This document shows positions 30,146-33,408 of a DNA stretch of 33,408 nt, in pieces (within the stretch, counting starts at the first letter, position 1; every line of letters starts with the position of its first letter). The stretch is from a virus. The notes beneath the pieces are model-generated. The model was not told where the DNA came from and did not search any database. It saw only the letters and a program-made list of their open reading frames with translations. Both the position numbers and the translations under genes were made by a program. Where the stretch lies: positions 1-33,408 of the IMG/VR virus record IMGVR_UViG_3300017738_000015. One strand, 5' to 3'.

Positions 30146-30653
30146 AACCTTCCCCCTCAACACTACGAGCTATTGTCATAAACATCACAGCAAATAAAAA
30201 GATTGCTACCAGGAGTACACAGAAGATAATTGCACACGTTTTAATTGTCTCTGATATTTCTTGTTGCCTACGAGCCGCTTCAACTTGCGCTTTCTTAACC
30301 GCTTCCTTTTGTTCCCTAAGTTTCTGATTATGATGATTTAGAATCTCTTGCCATGTGCTTGGTTGATCCGCTGGTTTAGGCCAACGCATATTAATCATCG
30401 TAGCAATTTCTTGCATTTGCTCATTAAGTTTTTTAGCTTCAAGAACTGCATCAATTGAACTACGGATGTTGATGTCACCAACACCAGCTTGCTTATTACG
30501 TTCTTCATTGAGTTTCTTTTGCGCTGAGAATAACGTACCGATCTGGTCTGAAATATCTGCAACAGATTGAACATCATTGATGCGTGCCTTGATAAACCCT
30601 ATAGCATTGGAAGCCGCAGTAACCGCAGCAATAGCTGTTGTTATCGGCTCCAT
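30084..30653 (-). CDS. Coiled-coil protein with C-terminal TM, marine phage type (189 aa)
   Basis: Ala-rich N-terminal helix (MEPITTAIAAVTAASNAIGF), then a long Gln/Lys/Glu-rich coiled coil (about 45-140) and a hydrophobic span (TCAIIFCVLLVAIFLFAVMF, about 140-159), with a 30-residue polar tail. It may be a membrane-bound lysis or envelope protein, or an internal virion protein. It begins just after the 69-residue gene. Function unknown. Confidence 0.72.
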   Translation of the reverse strand: MEPITTAIAAVTAASNAIGFIKARINDVQSVADISDQIGTLFSAQKKLNEERNKQAGVGDINIRSSIDAVLEAKKLNEQMQEIATMINMRWPKPADQPSTWQEILNHHNQKLREQKEAVKKAQVEAARRQQEISETIKTCAIIFCVLLVAIFLFAVMFMTIARSVEGEGYDYSRTVFEMESSATFYDAG

Positions 30654-30656
30654 TCA

Positions 30657-30866
30657 TTAATCCGCATCTGCTATGGTGAAGTCAATGTCAGTGTCATTGT
30701 GCGCTTTCTCAAGCTCTGCATAATATTCATTACCTTCTTGATTTACTATGTAATCACAACAACCATCAGTTTTTTTCACGGCTTCAATCATACCTATTTC
30801 GTTAGTAGGATTTCCGTCTATATCGTGTCTTTTTATATACTTTGCTGATGTGTAAAGATGATACAT
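30657..30866 (-). CDS. Small acidic protein of unknown function (69 aa)
   Basis: The ATG at 30866 (MYHLYTSAKYIKRHDIDG) follows GGAGTTG, so the longer frame beginning at 30905 inside the upstream gene is less likely. The protein is compact, with two cysteines (DGCCDYIV) and an acidic C-terminus (AHNDTDIDFTIADAD). No TM span. It follows the jelly-roll tail gene and precedes the membrane protein cluster. Function unknown. Confidence 0.65.
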   Translation of the reverse strand: MYHLYTSAKYIKRHDIDGNPTNEIGMIEAVKKTDGCCDYIVNQEGNEYYAELEKAHNDTDIDFTIADAD

Positions 30867-30867
30867 T

Positions 30868-31917
30868 TTACAACTCCGCTTTGACTTCAAGTATTGGTGA
30901 GCCACCTACATTTGTGCTACTTGATGCGAGAAAATAAGCAGCCTTATAGAATTGTGCGCCATGCTTTCCAACATTACTGTTTGTGGGAGTAGAACTCCAA
31001 TTAAAACCATTAATAAAACCTATTACTGGTGTAGCCATTCGCTTTTCTACTTGCCACTCAACTTCACACCAGTTTGAGCCATCATTGTATTCTACGCCTA
31101 CTAGCCCATACGTTGTTGAGCCTACATAAATACCACAGCCCCACAACTCATAATACCGCTGACACTTAGCTAACGTAGTACCTATGTCCTCATGCTCAAA
31201 TGGCGTGGCTACTTCTCCAACCTCAAGCTGTACACCTGTAAGAAAAAAGTTACCTGTTTGTCCAGCAAGGTTAACTTGGTCACTGAACATAAAATCGTCT
31301 GTTCCAGTATAAGCACCCCAACCAGTGTGAGGAGTACCATGATAATCTGACCCACCAGCTAAAGGCCAGAACAAAATTATTTCAGCAGTGGTATCATTTG
31401 CTATATTGCCAGACGTATCTCCGTCAATAGTAATTGTCTTGTATTCCCATGTGTTTGCAGATGAAACTGTATAACTTTGCAAGTTACTGCGAACAGGTGT
31501 TGATTGATAAAAATTTACTGAGTGTTTTCCAGCTAAAGGTGATTTAACCCAAAAAGATAAAGTAAGACTTTTTGCAGACGATGTACCGTAGCATAAATGT
31601 TGAATATTTTGACCTTCAAATCTGGTGTCGAGATACAACAATTCGTCTGCTGCAATTGCGCTTTCTGCTGTTGTAACTGCAAGTTTTAAAGAATGTGCAA
31701 ATCCATTGCCAGAAGGGTTATCTGTGTCCTGTGTTATAGCTATAACCAGTTCGTCAAAATTACTTTTTGCAACACTAAATCTATCTACTGTATAACCCGT
31801 TGCAGTGGTCGTTTGGTTTCTCTGGTCAACAGTCATCGCACCGTTGATAACAAGATTTTTATTTTCTTGCGCCTGACCTGAACCAATCAATGCGGCTAGT
31901 TCTGCTGCTTTGCTCAT
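30868..31917 (-). CDS. Tail/fibre protein with jelly-roll carbohydrate-binding-like fold (349 aa)
   Basis: The protein matches a frequent marine phage layout: NLVINGAMTVDQRNQ near the start, a GYTVDRFSVAKS strand, the block SAKSLTLSFWVKSPLAGKHS, a NTWEYKTITIDGDTSGN segment, then FFLTGVQLEVGEVATPFEHE. These are strands of a carbohydrate-binding jelly-roll. A further C-terminal part (about 260-349) is beta-rich. It probably binds host or capsule sugars as part of the fibre. It overlaps the S74 spike stop by 4 bases. Confidence 0.8.
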   Translation of the reverse strand: MSKAAELAALIGSGQAQENKNLVINGAMTVDQRNQTTTATGYTVDRFSVAKSNFDELVIAITQDTDNPSGNGFAHSLKLAVTTAESAIAADELLYLDTRFEGQNIQHLCYGTSSAKSLTLSFWVKSPLAGKHSVNFYQSTPVRSNLQSYTVSSANTWEYKTITIDGDTSGNIANDTTAEIILFWPLAGGSDYHGTPHTGWGAYTGTDDFMFSDQVNLAGQTGNFFLTGVQLEVGEVATPFEHEDIGTTLAKCQRYYELWGCGIYVGSTTYGLVGVEYNDGSNWCEVEWQVEKRMATPVIGFINGFNWSSTPTNSNVGKHGAQFYKAAYFLASSSTNVGGSPILEVKAEL

Positions 31918-33293
31918 TCTCCTGCCTCCAACGCGCTAATTCGGGCTTCAAGTGCTTCTTGTTTTGTTTCAAGTGCTGTGATTGTTGATTGCTGTGCTGT
32001 GATTGTTGCTTGCTGTTCTTGAATAGCTTTTGTTAAAACCGCTGTTAGCTTTGAATAATTAACAGACCCTGCTACTAAATCTGTATCTTCATCCTTCTTT
32101 GTGAATACACTGCGCGGCATCATTGGGACAAACTCAGGCAGGATTTCAGAAACCTCATCTGCAATAAACCCAACTTCTTGCGCTTCGTCATCTGTCCTTA
32201 AATATTTTCTTGGCTGAAGCTGCACTACTTCTGCAAGGCCATACGGACAATCAACAATATTTTCTTTTACTAATCTACTAGAAGTATCGAAACTAACACC
32301 TCCGTCCGTAGTGCTAACCCTCAAATCTGCGTTTCCCGCACCAGATGGCAAAGCTAATAATCTTAAAGCACCAGTGCTGGTTAGACGCATTCGTTCCGTA
32401 CCGCCTCCGGTGCTAAACACCAGATTACCTTGTGACCTGATAGCAAAGTCAGTAAGGCTTTCTGTCCCACCCGTATTTACCAGAGCATTAGAACAACCTA
32501 CGTAACCAATATTTGCACCATTTGCACCAGTATCATGCTGAACATAACCGCCGGTTGCGTATGTGCTTTTAATAAGAACAGGTGAATTTGCGCTTGTTTC
32601 GACTTGTAAATGTGCGCTTGGGCTTGAAGTACCAATGCCCACCTTCCCGCTGCTGTCTATACGCATACGCTCATCGCCATTCGCACGGAATGACATTGCG
32701 CCAGTTCCACTCGCGTAACGAACACCTGCTGCATCCGCGTCAGACGTAGTACCCATATCTATGACTGATGTTCCGCCCACAGAAGAAATCACTTCCATTC
32801 GTGCGTTAGTATCTACGATAGATAATAGTTGACTTGGGCTTGTAGTGCCAATGCCAACCCTGTTTGCACTCGCATCAACAAACAATGTGCCGCTGTCAAA
32901 ATTAGCATCATCTGTAACAGCTAGTGTACTAGATAAAGTGGCTGCACCAGTAACACCAAGCGTGCCGCCCATTGCCATATTGCCGCTAAACGTACCGCCA
33001 TTAGCTGCGCTAACAGTATCAGCTACAGCAAAACTGTCGTAAACAATCATCTCGACAACATCGTCAGTGCTTGCCCCTGTTGTTAGTACAACGCTTGTGC
33101 CTGTTGTACTAGCGTAGTCCGTAACAGGCTTGAGAAGCACACCGTTTTGGTAAACATCCATGTATAAAGTATCTGAATAAGCTAGGGCTATGCCGTTAGC
33201 ATCATTGCCGCTGAATGTTGTTTGCCCAGAGGTAGCTGCGTAGATATATCTAGCTCTTACGCCATCGCCGAGGCTGCGTCCTATGTATGGCAT
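31914..33293 (-). CDS. Tail spike/fibre with S74 intramolecular chaperone (459 aa)
   Basis: N-terminal leader MPYIGRSLGDGVRARYIYAA and a T7-like strand set with YQNGVLLKPVTDY (about 1-90), then a collagen-free, beta-rich stalk with repeated GTTSPS/SSGKVGIGTSSPSAHL units (about 140-240). The C-terminus (about 338-459) starts SSRLVKENIVDCPYGLAEVV and includes QEVGFIADEVSEILPEFVPM, the S74 self-cleaving chaperone of endosialidases and related fibres; it ends in a trimeric coiled coil. I use the ATG at 33293, which overlaps the chaperone-gene stop, instead of an upstream GTG. The start lies in the repeated 123 bases, whose other copy is at position 8. Confidence 0.88.
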   Translation of the reverse strand: MPYIGRSLGDGVRARYIYAATSGQTTFSGNDANGIALAYSDTLYMDVYQNGVLLKPVTDYASTTGTSVVLTTGASTDDVVEMIVYDSFAVADTVSAANGGTFSGNMAMGGTLGVTGAATLSSTLAVTDDANFDSGTLFVDASANRVGIGTTSPSQLLSIVDTNARMEVISSVGGTSVIDMGTTSDADAAGVRYASGTGAMSFRANGDERMRIDSSGKVGIGTSSPSAHLQVETSANSPVLIKSTYATGGYVQHDTGANGANIGYVGCSNALVNTGGTESLTDFAIRSQGNLVFSTGGGTERMRLTSTGALRLLALPSGAGNADLRVSTTDGGVSFDTSSRLVKENIVDCPYGLAEVVQLQPRKYLRTDDEAQEVGFIADEVSEILPEFVPMMPRSVFTKKDEDTDLVAGSVNYSKLTAVLTKAIQEQQATITAQQSTITALETKQEALEARISALEAGE

Positions 33294-33408
33294 TAGCTCC
33301 ACTCCTCTTCTGGCGCATCAGGCCAAGTTGGATTGGCTGGGTTTGTTTTGCGAATAGTGCGTACACTCGCACGATATGTTTTAAATGCCGTTACACAATC
33401 TGAAGTCA
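33286..33408. repeat. Direct terminal repeat, right copy
   Basis: Identical to bases 1-123. It contains the 5' end of the S74 spike gene and the 3' end of the tail chaperone gene, which continues at the window start. Confidence 0.95.

Noticed and set aside
1-33408. tRNA genes, CRISPR arrays, insertion sequences or a diversity-generating retroelement
   Set aside because: No cloverleaf with a CCA or TTCRA arm, no regularly spaced repeats, no transposase and no reverse transcriptase were recognised. A tRNA search by computer would settle the first.

Overview
The window is a complete or nearly complete genome of a short-tailed (podovirus-like), double-stranded DNA phage, assembled as a circle. 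Bases 1-123 are repeated exactly at 33286-33408, so the unique length is 33,285 bp. The repeat falls inside a tail gene, so it marks an arbitrary cut in a circular or circularly permuted assembly, not obvious physical ends. The late genes follow the T7 order (portal, scaffold, capsid, gp11 to gp17-like). Several small proteins belong to families I know from marine cyanophages, pelagiphages and uncultured marine phages. Base composition is in the low 40s % G+C by eye. A marine, probably alphaproteobacterial, host is my inference; nothing in the window proves it.

Layout. The late genes are all on the minus strand and form one continuous block: it starts at about 19921, runs down to 1, crosses the circle junction and continues from 33293 down to 27433. 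In order of transcription it holds: small and large terminase; a HlyC-like lysine acyltransferase; two small head-region proteins; portal; a Bbp19-like protein; scaffold; a small protein; major capsid; a probable capsid-associated protein and a terminator; gp11- and gp12-like tail tube/nozzle; gp13-like GNAT-fold protein; gp14-, gp15- and gp16-like internal (ejection) proteins; a T7-type tail fibre; a beta-rich structural protein; two more fibre/spike systems with a tail-assembly chaperone, an S74 self-processing spike and a jelly-roll carbohydrate-binding-like protein; a run of small membrane proteins; a 3-TM holin; a GH24 lysozyme; and several very basic mini-proteins.

The early genes lie at 20335-27436 on the plus strand, downstream of a 413-bp control region (19922-20334) with two sigma70-like promoters. 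They split into a block of small unknown genes ending in a Cro/CI-like regulator (20335-22998, followed by a terminator) and a recombination block (24203-27436): RecB/Cas4-like nuclease, winged-helix-like protein, probable Rad52/ERF-type annealing protein and an SSB-like protein. Between them a four-gene minus-strand island (23143-24120) carries a second XRE regulator, a DnaJ-type zinc protein, a small protein and a Holliday-junction-resolvase-like nuclease. No DNA polymerase, primase, helicase, RNA polymerase or integrase was recognised. The phage therefore probably uses host replication and transcription machinery and relies on recombination.

Most notable: (1) a HlyC-family acyltransferase with both catalytic residues, in the head-gene operon and with no RTX toxin in sight; (2) a motif with consensus ACTAGCAAAAGAGAGAGGG repeated about ten times, nearly always just before early genes; (3) related early promoters that each carry a dyad; (4) a polymerase-less recombination toolkit combined with two repressor-like genes but no integrase; (5) a 102-bp GC-rich patch inside the terminase nuclease domain; (6) a cluster of poly-lysine mini-proteins around the lysozyme, one of them only 37 residues long.
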